From: Metopolophium dirhodum
Lineage: Eukaryota > Arthropoda > Insecta > Hemiptera > Aphididae
Reading direction: 5' to 3'
Length of the DNA: 64,000 nucleotides
Assembly (NCBI RefSeq): GCF_019925205.1
Contig: NC_083568.1
Span: forward strand, 3,958,237 to 4,022,236
The translations under genes and the position numbers were made by a program. Every line of letters starts with the position of its first letter. Position 1 is the stretch's first letter. The notes beneath the pieces were generated by a model. That model was not told where the DNA came from. It worked only from the letters and a program-made list of their open reading frames with translations, and did not search any database. This document shows, in pieces, positions 14,408-27,454 of this stretch.

Positions 14408-14966
14408 GACAGTGGTAGTACATTGGTAGTGTCGTATGAGTCACTATTACAGCGATCCTTTACGGATGTGTTAGTTTTAAATTCAATGATATAAAATCAT
14501 TGTATACGAAAAACGATTCTCACCGAAGACGATCTGTCAGCATATATTACTAAGTATATTTTATGATCGTATTGCTAGTAATTTTATCTATTATTGTTAT
14601 TAATATATATGGAAATTGGTCGTATTATAATCATTTGGTGAACATATAAAGTATTAACGATTTTTCGTTTTTGAATATTACCAAAAAAACAATCAATTTT
14701 TAAAAAACTGGTTTTGCGTTAAAATACACGTTTTTTCTTAATTGTATTATTTGTTCATCTCCACGCTTTTGAAAACTACTATGAATTTTGTACTTTTGAC
14801 CTCCTGAAATACCAACAAGAAACACTTTCCTACAATAAAAATTGCTAAAATATAAAATCGAAGCATTTTTACTGCTTTAAAAGGCGATGCCAGACACGAA
14901 AAAAAACACTCATCACTGATGTAATCAGTCGCACATGTAATCCATCGCACAGCTCAGAATCTAAAA
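14408..14966 (-). mobile_element. Family-1 non-autonomous repeat, short antisense copy
   Basis: Read on the minus strand it starts with the family left end TTTTAGATTCTGAGC (14966 downward). It then follows the order seen in the copy at 27455-28072: the poly-T tract, the 'GCTTCGATTTT' segment, the 'GTTGGTA..TCAAAAGTA' segment, the 'ACGTATTTTAAC' segment, and finally the CAATGAT...ATCATTG subterminal palindrome (14488-14510) and a degenerate distal end. Its length (about 560 bp) is close to the internally deleted copy at 27.5 kb. The small frame at 14747-14950 (minus) lies within it and is not a gene. Divergence from other copies is substantial, so it looks old. The distal boundary is approximate. 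Confidence 0.65.
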
Positions 14967-15905
14967 CAGATGCAAATTTAATTAAAAATTGGTACACAAA
15001 TATAGCTAATTGTATAAACTATAATATGATATGAATAATTTGTTATAGTGCCGTGTTTTCTAGACTTTATTAATTACCAACGTCTTCTTTTCGTTCTAAT
15101 AATCCAATTTTATAGGGGAAATTGAACCTTATCATCTAATGGATTCCTATGTAGGACATACATTTTTGTATTTTGGTTTTTATATAGTTATTATTACCAA
15201 TAAATCGGTCATCACGTCCAGGCTTATCTATACTGCCAATGCGGATGGTAGGTAAGTATCGGTCTGCAGGTAAAACTGGTGTTCACTAGTCCATTGACTT
15301 TTATTCGGTGCGTGACCTCATATAGCTGTTTCCGTCTTTAATAATAATTTTCAATTTTTTTTTTCATATTTATGTGTAAAATAAATACAATTTAATAGAC
15401 TAAAGGTCAAACTGTTGATTATTACGACTTAAGAAGAAAATTATTTACACCGCGAATCACTTTAATCACATTTATCCAATCGTTAATACTTTAAGCATTT
15501 ATTCCTGAACCATTATTTAGTTGGACTGTTGAAAAACTATAAAACCTGAACACAATGAAAGACAATTTTAGTTTCATATTTTTTAGTATAGACATTTATA
15601 CCTTAGGTAAAGCATTGTACCTATTATTTTCCTATTTACATAAACGCACATCTCAAAATCATGATATGACCTGCCTTTCATCGCTAAACCGTTATCACTA
15701 CTATTTTTCATTAAGATAATGTCATTCTAATTTTTCCACAGTCTCATTGATTTTTTGGCTCTAAAACATTTCCTTATCCTTTATCTTTTTGTCCCCAAAA
15801 CCTTAATTCGTTGTATAATATTTATTATTGTATATTTAAATTGCTGGTTCACCTTATTTAATGGTACATTATGTTTTTACTATTTCATTGTTCAAGCCAT
15901 ATTAT
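14967..15905. other. AT-rich nongenic DNA between repeat copies
   Basis: No coding region, RNA gene or element end recognised. The frame at 15755-16138 runs from here into a repeat copy and is not supported. Confidence 0.5.
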
Positions 15906-17146
15906 TTTTAGATTCTGAGCGGAGCGAGGAAGCTAGTGGTTTTACAATGGTGTTAAATTTTTTTTTTTTCTTTATTTTTTTTATCCTGTATACAAAATTT
16001 CTACCAGAAGGAGTGCTTCAATTTCAGGCGGCCCCCTTTTCGGCCAAAATGTACCCTTCCCTTTTCGGCCAAAACTTCCCGTTCCCTTTTCGGCCAGCAC
16101 CTACAGTTTTCTTTAAAATTTACAATTATAACAACTGAACTTAACAATTTTTATATTTAATTAAATACGATTGTATCCAAAAAAGTGATTTTTTTAACAT
16201 TATTACCTACAACTGTAAAAAAACTAAAAAAAATAAAACAATTGGCAATAAACTGTTATAACATTTTATTATTACAAATGATTATATTATATGTTTATAT
16301 TAGTATTTATAATCAATGTTATTACTTACATTAATCGAATAAAAATTAATATAGTCATATAACACATATAGGTAATAAGAATAGGTATATAATAATAATT
16401 ATGATAGTAAAATATAACCAACTATGAACGAAATTAAACTTACATTGAAGAGTAAAGGTAATAAAAATAGTAACATGTTTTAAACAAAAATTAATTGTTA
16501 GTTTATTTGACTAAGTTAATAATATGTTAAACTATTTTATTGCCAATTGTTTTATTTTATTATTTTTTCACTCAAATGTAAGTAAGAATGTTTATCAAAA
16601 AATCACATTTTTGGATTCAATCATATTTAATTAAATATAAAAATTGTTAAGTTCAGTTGTTATAATTGTAAAAGAAACGGTATGTTTTGGCCGAAAAGTG
16701 ACACTGGCCGAAAAGGGAAGGGTACATTTTGGCCGATAACGGTGACGCCCTCGATTTCAACTATAGTACCTTATGTTTTAGTAAATTGGATCAAGATGGT
16801 ACTTTAGAGAGGTCATTTTTCGATTTTCTCAATAGTTATTTAATGCCACAGGAAAAACTACCGACAAATTACAAAAACCGGCTAAAAATGGGATTTTAAT
16901 TTCTAACGCTTTGTCTATCACCAGAGCAACGAATAAAAAATAAAAATAATATTTTAATTAACATAATATTCAACTAACAGGCTATAATAATTAATAATAA
17001 CAATATAACAAATCCAGACTGACAAACCGTCTCCGCTCAGAATCGTTTTTCTTATACAATGATATTATAGTATCATTGAATTCAAATTTAATACAATTTA
17101 TTATACATTGACCCACTTGTAACCTACTGTAGAGCAGAGCGACATC
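15906..17146 (+). mobile_element. Family-1 non-autonomous repeat, split by another element
   Basis: The left end TTTTAGATTCTGAGCGGAGC is followed by GGTTTTACAATGG and a long T run. The right part has CCGCTCAGAATCGTTTTTC, the near-palindrome CAATGATATTATAGTATCATTG at about 17059-17080, then TTGACCCACTTGTAACCTAC and a terminal GCAGAGCGACATCC. GATTCTGAGCGGAG recurs inverted near both ends, so the unit has terminal or subterminal inverted repeats. Without the nested element at 16027-16750 the copy is about 510 bp. No protein is encoded. The same order recurs at 14.4, 25.0, 27.5 and 50.7 kb. The class is unresolved: a MITE or another non-autonomous DNA element. Confidence 0.7.
16027..16750. mobile_element. 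Nested long-TIR element with repeated TTTTCGGCC motifs
   Basis: The two ends are inverted repeats of roughly 230-250 bp (left about 16027-16275, right about 16520-16750). Each outer end carries about three copies of a ~25-bp unit built around TTTTCGGCCAAAA. Inside these, both arms share ACAATTATAACAACTGAAC and ACAATTGGCAATAAA in opposite orientation. The central ~240 bp is AT-rich and noncoding. The flanks TCAATTTCA (16018-16026) and TCGATTTCA (about 16751-16759) match at 8 of 9 positions and look like a target-site duplication. Removing the insert rejoins a family-1 repeat in the expected order. An 8-9-bp duplication plus long TIRs suggests a MULE- or hAT-like mobilising transposase, but that is inference; the element itself encodes none. 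Confidence 0.8.
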
Positions 17147-19509
17147 CACTTACCTGCTTTTTAATTTTTGAAATATAACGAAACTATATGGGAATAAATA
17201 AAATACGATCATAGTGCATACTTGTAAAGTATTATGTAAGCCTTTAAGATAATCTAAGTTACAGCGTACAGTTGTAGTTATTACATTTATTAAATTAAGA
17301 CTGGATATTGCTGATTTTACAATAGTGTTTTTCAACTGAATAATGTGAATATGAAAATATGATCTAATAATATAGTTTACAATTATTAATTATTATTAAA
17401 AACTATTTTATTTTGCTAGTTTTGAAACTAGTTATTGTATTGTTTTTTTCATACTATCTCTTTCTTAGTACCTTTGTGTTCTGAAATTATTTAACCATAT
17501 AAAAATCAGATAAATTGAATACCAAGCGTTTGAACACAATATAATATCTATACACCAAATGTCAATGTGTTTAATTAGGTATGTGAGTTAAATGTAATCT
17601 GTACAAAATAAATATTATTAAAAAAAAAATGTTATAACTTATAGATTATGTATTTAATACATAAACATAAACATAAACTATATTCTTTTCTCTAAATATT
17701 TTAAAGAACATAATATAAAAATAAATCATTTTTTTTAACGTTTATAATGGATTAATAATAGCCTTCTTAAAATTAAAAATATTTTTAAAATGCATTGTTT
17801 GGATTTTGCACATTTTAAAAATATGCAATTATGATGAATTTATATTTATTATATTTATATATAACTAAATTTGCCATTTTTGTTCAAACATCTATCAGAA
17901 AAAGTTTTTTCTTTATTGGTTGAAAACAGTTAAAAGTTTTTAAAATTCTAGTAATTTGTCAAAATGTAAAGGCTCAAGTGTTAATTATTTCAATAATAGT
18001 AGCTACCATAGCTATTACCAAAGTTAATATTAGTCCAACTGCGCTCTGTAGATGTCACTTTTTTGCTGTAGTTATTCAGTTTTTCTAAAAAAGTACTTCT
18101 TTTCTAATTAAAAGTAAAAAAAACATAAATTAACAATTGTTTTATGCATTTCTACAATATGCTACCAGTTATTATTATAAAATATTTGGGACGCTAAAAA
18201 TAAAATGTATACCGCGACTAACAACCTTAACAACATAAGGTATCAAGTGATTTTATAGCAAATAAAATTTATATTTAATATAATCGAAGCATTCGAAATT
18301 ATACATTTATCAGAACATCTTAAAATATAATATACTACTACTATAGGTTATACTAATATATACTTATTATGTATTTCTAATGTTCCCATTAATAACATTT
18401 TAATGTTTACTGGAAATAAAAAAAAATACCTACCATGTTGTATTTATTTAGGCAAAATGTTTTTCTTACGTAACGTAAAAATATAATATATTGAATGTTT
18501 TTAGTTTCAAGCAGGTTTTTGTATCCAAGTTCAGCTGATATTAATATCGGGTTTTGAAAATGAAACTGCTATTGAAAACCGGTGATGATACCCTTTTTAA
18601 TACCTACAGACTACCAACATCTTAACTCGTGTAATGGGTATTTTAAATCATGTGGGGTATTACTTTCTAGTAAAACTATTGTTGTACCAATTTCATTGTG
18701 TTACATTGCTGAAATTTGAAAAATATACTAAGCATATTATTTTTCTATCTTATATTATTGTGTACTAAATATCAATTTATACATATAAGCGATAAATAAT
18801 GTATTCATTAAAGGTATAATATGAAATATTACCATATTGTTTATAGTTTTATTGAAATGATATTTTGATCTCTAGTTTAATTGGGTATTATTAGTACTTC
18901 GGGTTTAAAGTTCAATGCCCATCAATTTATAAAAGAATTAATTTGGAAAAAAAATTTAATTATTTCTAAACAAAATATTTGTACGTAAAATGTAATGTAG
19001 TATATAATATGTTATATACGTATTTATAAGTATGTATTTTTTTTTGTTATTGAAAATCCATATTTTTCACACCAGAAACATAAAATATTAAAAGTGTGTT
19101 TTGCTCATACACTTCTTTCGACAAAATATTACCATTTACGATTTACATTTTTATTTGCGACAGATAAAAAAGATAAATATATTGTAATATTGACCTAGTA
19201 CAGTATTATTATTATGCAATAGTTTTTCAGTTTCCTAGAATAGAATATTATTCAGATTCATTATTGTTACTCGCTACATATTATTATTATGTCGTAATAC
19301 TATTATAATATATCTAATAATAATAATGATTCCTTGGCTTGTGACTGTTGTAGCTTAACGGACTCCAACCTGACTGAAAATTTTGAAAGTGCATTTATCA
19401 ATGTTTTTAATGTCCCACTCACATTTATCAAATAATAGGTATACTTTGGACCCCCCAGGTATAAATTAATAATCGCTCAGCTTAATATGCTTTATTTTTA
19501 TTTTTTTAT
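17147..19509. other. AT-rich nongenic DNA
   Basis: No coding region supported (the minus-strand frame at 17150-17335 has no motif). Long A/T-rich runs predominate. I see no element ends or RNA genes. Confidence 0.5.
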
Positions 19510-19770
19510 TTTAGATTCTGATCAGCGGGTAGGCAAGAAATTGGTGTAACACAGCTGTGTTTATTTATTTATTAGCTTATTTACACTGTGATCACGTTTT
19601 CGGATAGAAGAAGTGCTCCGAAACTTTCTGTATCGGTTAAATTTTGGGCCCAGACGTGAGGTGATTCTTTTAAATATACAATTTTATACTTTCTACCAGT
19701 TTTCGTGGAAACTGCAAAAAACTGTATCAAATAATTGTAAAAAAAAAAACATAGACATTTTCGGTTTAAA
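19510..19770 (+). mobile_element. Family-1 repeat, 5' fragment
   Basis: TTTTAGATTCTGATCAGCGG is followed by GGTGTAACACAG, a T-rich tract, a 'GGATAGAAGAAGTGCTCCG' segment and a 'CCAGTTTTCGTGGAAACTGC' segment. These correspond in order to the left half of the copies at 25.0 and 27.5 kb. The right half could not be followed with confidence, so this is either a fragment or a much-diverged copy. Confidence 0.45.
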
Positions 19771-22700
19771 TTTAATATGCAATTAGAAGATTAAAAATAG
19801 TAGTAGTTTTTTTAATACAGCATCATTCAATAATATTTAGATACTTTTTATCTGAAAGAGGTATAGAGGTAAACTCTTGATTTTTTTTTTAATACCGAAA
19901 ACAAAATCCTAAATATTACACTATTTATTTTTTAACGTGGCCTCTCATGTCTATTAAATATGACGTAGGTTTATATTTATATAGTTATTGGCAGTCATTC
20001 GTCAAATATCATCTATTGGCACATGTTTTTTAAAACTAAAGGAACCTATGTTTGCAGTGTTCTCACAAACTTGCTTTATTTTATCTGTAACCATTATTGT
20101 TGCCGATGTAGTAATTAATAATAATAATAACAACTTTAAGTTATTAACCACATTAATCATAATGTATAAGTGCTTAAATTCTGTGTAGATAGTTTTTATA
20201 TATCTATGATGATTAATAGTTTGCGATTTTCGTAGGAAAACTAGAGAATTTTTGTATTTATATCATTGTACCAAATACCTATAGTGTAGGTAATGTTGAT
20301 TTATAACAGATTATTACCCCAAGTACCAGGTCTTTGGGAAGCGCATCAAATTATATTCCATATTTTGATTTATACCTCAGAATAGTAATTTTGTATTTCC
20401 TATTTATAAAAGGCACTTAATACATTTTTTCCCCTACCAAATCCATCTTAAGCTTAACGTATGACATACCTACATTAACTATAGTTAGCATTAAGAAAAA
20501 ATAATACATTTATTTAATTATTCAATGTTATATAGGGATGGCATTTATTTCATCATTAATAATTTATTGATCAGAGTACTCTAACGATGATCAAATAACC
20601 AATATTCTTAGCTAATTCTTGAAAAACCATTGATTTACTATAGAATTTAGGTATATTTTACATTATAATATTATATTTTAGTTGTAGTTTTATTGAACCT
20701 CCCATAATAGGTACTATATACCAGGTATATAACATTTTTAGATGTTAAAATGGTTTAATATATTTCTTGTATATTTTTTTGATAAATATTCGCTATTATT
20801 ATATATTTTTAAATCATAATGTGTCGTTATTGTTTAGTCCGAAATACTATTTATGATGGGAATTTACTTTACCATTATCATTTGAGATGGCATCTGGACT
20901 TCAACTTAAAACATAATTAAAGATATCAATCTAACCAAAATGGATTTTGCAGATTAATTCCTGGATACCAATAATTGTATTTGTTTGTGACCTATTTTTT
21001 TGAAATTTCTGACTCGACATGATCTTCTGTGAAGACGTGAAGTAATATTATTTTTGGATATCAAATTAATTTGCAACAATATTTCATTTTGTATCCTATT
21101 TCAAATGTTCCTTTAAGCTATTATGAATTGATTTCATATCCAATAACAACCACAAAATCAAACTTTGTACGGTGAAAATATTTCCATTGTTAAAGAAAAT
21201 GAGCATATCAAATATATTATTATTGTTGGTAGATTTATGCCATTTCCAGCGTGTGTATAGAGATCATAAATATAACTATTAATATCCTAAGTTTGTTCCA
21301 AAAATCAGATATTGAATAAGTGAGTCACTCCGTGTATACCTACCTATATAATTTTCAAATATAAATTTAAAATGTTCAATACTTAATGATATTTAAATGC
21401 AATTTAAATTAATAGTAAAACAACAAAACCACTAAATAATTTAAACTGGTTATTTAGATTTTTATGAATGAAAATTGAAAAATATAAATTAACCAAATCC
21501 AAAAATTGAACTCTTTCTGAAAACCAATCGAATCTTTTAATAGAAGATTATATTTTTAAATAAATGAAAAATGAGTGATTTGAAAAGTTTTATAGATTTG
21601 TTAAAATTGTCTAAACTACATAAAAAATAATAAATTAATTTTAGACGGAGCGAAACCTTAATACCAGTTTTAATAACTTTTTACCATCAATTCAAGTTCT
21701 TGATTAAAAAAAAAACATATTTCTTTTAAAATAAGGAGCATTGATTTACTCTTCATTTACAGAGTACAGCGGACACAACATTAACATTATTATATTATAA
21801 GATTTATAACTATGCATTCAAATTAAAAATACAATTTTATTTTACTGATAACTCAATATACTATCAATCATAATTTGATATTTTGTATAGTTAACGTTTT
21901 TAGTTTGGATTATCATAGTGAAATCAAAAAAATAAAATAATACGAGGATTATGCATGTATTTTAGAATCCGAATGGAGTGAAGATTATTGCGATTATACC
22001 AGTTATAACTGATGCAGTTTCATAACATATTTAAATATAATGATGTATTTTTTTATATATCATTTTTTCGGTCAAGTGCTAACACATCGTTTCTAATTTT
22101 TTATAGGAGTTTCGTAGGCTCTATACGTTGATTGGAAATGTTACATATTATAATATATCAGGTACCTATTATTATTAATGAGTTATTTTTGCAGAATACC
22201 TATATGATTTCGAGAAATCTATCAAAAAATGTTAGTAAAAACATTTAATAGGTCTATATTTTGATTTATTTTTTTGTACTAACTTTACAGAAAGCACTGC
22301 AGCTATATACTTTATTAGAATTTCAACGAATTGTAAAATTTTGTATAGTTTAGTAACAATGACAATTATCTACTCATAAAGTGACTTAATATACTATAAT
22401 GACTTATAATTGAAACTTGAAAAAACATTTCCAAAATATTATTTTTTATAAAATTTGTTATTTTAATTATGATTACTTAGGTAGGTACTTGAAAAATTAG
22501 TAGATCATGTTATATATTGATATTTATAATAACCACGTTAATAAACATTAGACTTTGCCACTTTTATTTATTCCATAAATAATTCATGATTCATGGCTAT
22601 TATTTTAGACTAATATTCGTATATATTATCTAAATTTAATTTTGGATACTTGAAATTGTAACTTTAAGTTTTAAGTCAATTTAAATATTATTCTACATTA

Positions 22701-24664
22701 TACGAAATATACAGTACTGTAGTAGTTATTATATTATTATTATCGTATTCTATGAATTAATTAATTTCAAATATGTCAAGTACTGTTTATAGTTTTATAC
22801 TTTAAGACTAACCTAATTGAATTTTGTCTCCCTAAAATGCAATAACATGAAAACAGAATTAACTCGTCCGTGAATTTAGATCACCGTGTAAACCAAATAT
22901 ACTACTCTATTTTTTTTAAGTTTCAGCAAAATATTTTTTTGCGAATGATTATGTGTAAAAATGGAATTTCGAACGTTTAGTTAACAAATTATAAGAATCT
23001 ATTTAAAGTTATGATGAATGGAGAGTAGTAGACCAAATAATTTTTGAGTTACCATATGACAACTGACAATCATTTTTGCTCCAAACATACCTACTTAAGT
23101 TCATAATTCTCAGAAAAATATTCTCCTTCAAAATGTATAATGTATTAATGTGATATAAAAATGTAAAAAACGTGAAAAAAATTATAAATTTTTTTTCCAA
23201 AAATGTTGTTTTGTAATGAACTCGAACACCTAATGTAAACAATTTATTAAATTTTAAAAATTTTAAAATGTATCAAGGTAATGACTGTTGACTGTTTAAA
23301 GTATATACATTTTACTCATAAAAAATGCAAGTTATTCCTATGCGTATTTAAAACACGAAATTCTTCGCGCGACTGTCACGTGTTTCGACACAATGTTATT
23401 ACGTTTTTGTTTGAATAAATTATACGTAAGGCTGGCGATGTGACAAAGTCATACTATAATATTCATGTGTAAGTTTAAGTTTGATACTATGTTCACTAGA
23501 AGTTGAGACTTATCGTTATATATTCTACTTTTACACGACATTGGATTAATTAAAATATGTTCGGAGTAACTTGGCACTAATATAATAATGATTAATGGGC
23601 ATATTTATGTTTTTTTGGAAGATTTCATTATGCATTATTTCAAACGTGAGCTGTAATGCATACTGAATTGATGAATTTCAATTATTTTCAATTAATTGCA
23701 AAATAAATAGTAGTGATGATAAATCCAGTATTTGAGTTTATCACGCGTAGCTAACTATGTAACTTGAATACTTGATCGATTTTAATTATATTTTAAACAG
23801 GCGTATGTAAAATGTAACTACTAATAGGCGATCAAACTGATCAAAGTATAAAGTTTAATCGGTATGTTAACATTTTAATGTTTGTCTTCAACATATGAGA
23901 AAATACTGTAGAACTGTTAAGTGTTATAGCTATAGCTTGTAACGTATAACATATTTTAAATGTGCATAATTTACATTTAGATTGTAACTTAAAATTTGAT
24001 ATTTGTGCTTGTTCACTGCAAAGTAAGTTTCTGTGTTCAGTTTTGTTATGTTTAAATTATACTTGAGAATATAATGTGGCAGTTAATCATTTGTTTTAAA
24101 TTAAAGATCATGTACCAACGTTATCATCAATGCACATTTGTTTTATATGGCCTAAAATGTGTAGTATTTACAGGCATATTAACACTTTGGTTAACGTTTA
24201 GTGTCTTTCATAGAATGGTAGGTATTTACATCAATTTTAATATAACTAGTCTAGAAATGAGAGGGGTTCCATCTTATGTGACCTAATATGTTTTTAAAAA
24301 ATAGAAACTGTTAGTTCACTATACAGTTTAGATCAATTATGATAAGTTGTAGTTAGGTATTGTAATTTCTTAAAACTAACTAAAATTATTACGAGTAACG
24401 ACTAAATATTAACAGATGCTAGTATCCATAATATGATTGATAATAATAAACCTGGGTAGGCGTGATAACTTTAATTTAATGTCCAACAATCAACATCAAA
24501 TATTCTAACACAATTATTACACGTACTTATATTATACCTAACTGGGGTGCACACTTTAAACGCATTGGTTACCCGTGGATTCTGCGCTAAGACCAGATAC
24601 TAATTATTTTAGACTGGGATGCATTAAGTTCTGGAATCGATTTCATTTTTACGATTAAATTATA
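19771..24664. other. AT-rich nongenic DNA
   Basis: No coding region supported; the frames at 19988-20188, 23009-23242 (minus) and 24074-24286 are AT-driven. At 21960-21982 a TTTTAGAATCCGAATGGAG segment resembles the left end of the family-1 repeat, but no further matching body follows clearly. A short CpG-containing stretch at 23360-23400 has no associated frame. Confidence 0.5.
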
Positions 24665-24965
24665 GTTACATTTTTATTGGTTTCAGAATAAGAACTTTTT
24701 TTTTTGAACAATTGTATTTTTTATATATGTTTTTTCGGATAGAATAGTTTCTTCTCCATACCTATCGATCGGAAACCAAATATTGTCAGTATTTTTTAAG
24801 AAGTCGTTTTTAGATTTTTCAATATAGTTTCTCCGAGCGTAATGCTGCAGAAATGTCAACAAGCGTGGTTTTAAACGAGCCACTCTCAGAATTGTTTTTT
24901 TGAATGTGATGATTTGTCATTGGTTTCAAATTTAATAACACAACTTCAATAACATGTACCAGACT
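24665..24965 (+). mobile_element. Family-1 repeat, diverged 3' fragment
   Basis: The segment CACTCTCAGAATTGTTTTTTT followed by TGATGATTTGTCATTGG, TTTCAAATTTAATAACAC and TGTACC matches, in order, the right end of the copies at 17.0, 26.3 and 28.0 kb. It includes the decayed subterminal palindrome. The left boundary is uncertain. The 66-codon minus-strand frame at 24683-24883 lies within it and is not supported as a gene. It sits only about 50 bp upstream of the long copy at 25016, so two family members are in near tandem. Confidence 0.5.
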
Positions 24966-25015
24966 AAATCGAGACGATATAATTATCCAGAACTTGATTT
25001 TTTTATTTAGTCCAG

Positions 25016-26425
25016 ATTTTAGATTCTGAGTGGAACGGTGAATGTGTTGATTTTACAATGATGTGTGTGTTTTTTTTTTTTGTGTCTGTCATCATGGTTT
25101 GGGAAGTTAAACTGCTTCGATTTTCTTCAACAGTATCCTGTTCGATGGGAAAGTGAATCTTGTTGGTGGTGCATTCGGAAGGTCAAAATTTAAAATTGCC
25201 AATAGTTTTCAAAAGCGCCGGAAAAAACAACATAAAAATTAAGGAAAAACGGGAATTTTTACGCAAAATCTGTTTTCTACAAAATCGATTTTGCTTTTTG
25301 GTATAACCCTAAAACAAGTAAACGTATATATACATGAAATTTTCACTGGTTGTTTATATTTGCATTTTCTATATATGATACAATTTTCAAAAATTTTCAA
25401 AATATTTTGATTTGTTTTGAACTGTTTAGGAAAATTAATGTTTCCAATTTCATTATTTTTTTTTTTTCAATGAATGTCAATAATACTTTATTTGTTGGGT
25501 AAAAAAGCTTGAAAATTTAATACAAGACTCCTGTTACAATGACATTAAAAAATATTAAAAATCCTTAGTCACAGTTTTTTTTATAAGCATCTCAAAATCT
25601 TAAAACATCATAAAATCTTGACAAAATACGGAAAAATCACGAAAATTAGCAAATTATTTTGAGTTGAGAATTCATAAAAAAATTTTTTTTTTAAATCCAA
25701 GGTTTGAAAATGTAATACAAGATTATTCATAAGTTTGTCTACCTTTATAAAAAAAAAATGTCTTCAAGCAAATCAAATTAAATTTTTATGAGCGTTTGAA
25801 GTTTATATTTTTACAAGATTGGATATTCACTCGATTTCTCATGTAGCGTTTTGTTATTTTATTGTTATACAAAAATGAATAACCGTAGGTACATGAACAT
25901 TTTACTGAATATTTATATTTTAATTTTCTATACACCATAACATTTTGAAAATATTTTGAGTCTTTTTGAGCTGTTGACGGGCATTGTGAGTTTTCAATTT
26001 TTTTAGTTTTTTTTCTATAAATGTCAATAAAATTTTTTAATTTTTAAAAAAGCTTGAAAATTTAATATAAGGCGCCTGATATATTTTTACAATAGCACTT
26101 AAAGAATATTATAAATACATAGAACCAATTTTTTTTTTATAAGCATTAAATTGTATTAATTATTTTGTAGTTAAAATGTATAAAATTTTCAACTTTTATA
26201 GCTAAGGATTGAAAATTTAAAACAAAGTTCCATGTAAATAGGTTATATATAAATTACTTTATTCACAATAATATCATCAAATATACTTAGAAATATCATA
26301 GGCTAACTGACCGTTTTCGCTCTGAAACGTTTTTCTTATACAATGATATTTTACCATTGAATTCAAATTTAACACCATCCATTACAGTGACCCACTGTAA
26401 CCTACTGTACAGCAGAGCGACATCT
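25016..26425 (+). mobile_element. Family-1 repeat, long copy (about 1.4 kb)
   Basis: It begins TTTTAGATTCTGAGTGGAAC and TTGATTTTACAATGATG, then a T run. It passes through 'CTGCTTCGATTTTCTTCAAC', 'AAAACGGGAATTTTTACGC' and 'AAAATCGATTTTG', and ends with the subterminal palindrome region and AGCAGAGCGACATC. The interior is internally duplicated: a block containing AAAAAAGCTTGAAAATTTAA at 25501 recurs at about 26046, a period near 545 bp, with matching flanking sequence. No transposase or reverse transcriptase frame is present. It is the longest plus-strand copy and may represent the ancestral structure of the family. Confidence 0.7.
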
Positions 26426-27454
26426 ACCTACCCAATTTTTTACGTTATATCTATGTTGGAATAATACTTATTGACGATCTATTTTAAGTAGTTGGTAGCT
26501 TCCAACCGTTTGTAATTGTAGATATATGTATTGTAATTTCAATTTTCAAACCGACAAAAAATTTAAGCAAACTAAGAAATTTTCGGTTTTAAATTACCTC
26601 TTGAAACAAAGCCTCTGAAAGTAGGCAAGTTAGTAAACAATCTCCAAAAGTTTCAAATTTTATTCTTATTATCGATTTGAAATTGAAGTGGTTTGACTTA
26701 GGTACCTAATACTCTGATATGCATGCAGTATTACTGCAGTAATAGGTTATGTTTTTATTGTTTTATCAGAAAATAAGATAATAGGTTTAGAAATTAGAAG
26801 TGTCTCTCAAAAATTTCATACAATCATAATTCTATCATTAAGAATAATTTCACAAAAATAATTACTATTGTGTTGAAAATATGAAATATTAAATAGATAA
26901 TATTTTTCGTTTTTAAATTTAGGTCACTTAAGTTCGCATGCGGAATTTAAACTAATAATAATATAATATGATGTTCTAATAATCTAATTTACGTAAATAA
27001 GTATACTAAATTATGTACAGTATATTGAAATTGACTTACTATACTTATACTAACATAATATAGTAAAATGCTTTCTATTTTATTTATGATGAATATTATT
27101 TTGACCAATATGGTCTGAAAGTGAAGGATTATATTTTGGTAAATACGCCGATTCAATGGTCTGCAAACGACAATATAATGTCGTATAATACAAAAAAAAA
27201 CCAACAAAGTGCATGATAATATTACTCGTATAATGAATTATATTTAGCTGATATTTACTAACCTAACACTTAACACTAAAATTAATGAAAGAAAATAAAT
27301 CATCTTTAAAATCTTAAGAAAGAAAATATATAATTACATACCTAAACAATATACACATAGATATTATACATAAATTGTAATGTTTTATTTTACCAAATGA
27401 ACCGTTACTCGTTAGTAAATCATATTATAGAAATTTACTCGTCGTGATTTTTAC
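26426..27454. other. AT-rich nongenic DNA between two family-1 copies
   Basis: No coding region supported (the minus-strand frame at 26989-27207 has no motif). Nothing else recognised. Confidence 0.5.

Noticed and set aside
15755..16138. 127-codon plus-strand frame
   Set aside because: It begins in AT-rich DNA and crosses into a family-1 repeat and the nested TTTTCGGCC element; no gene-like continuity.
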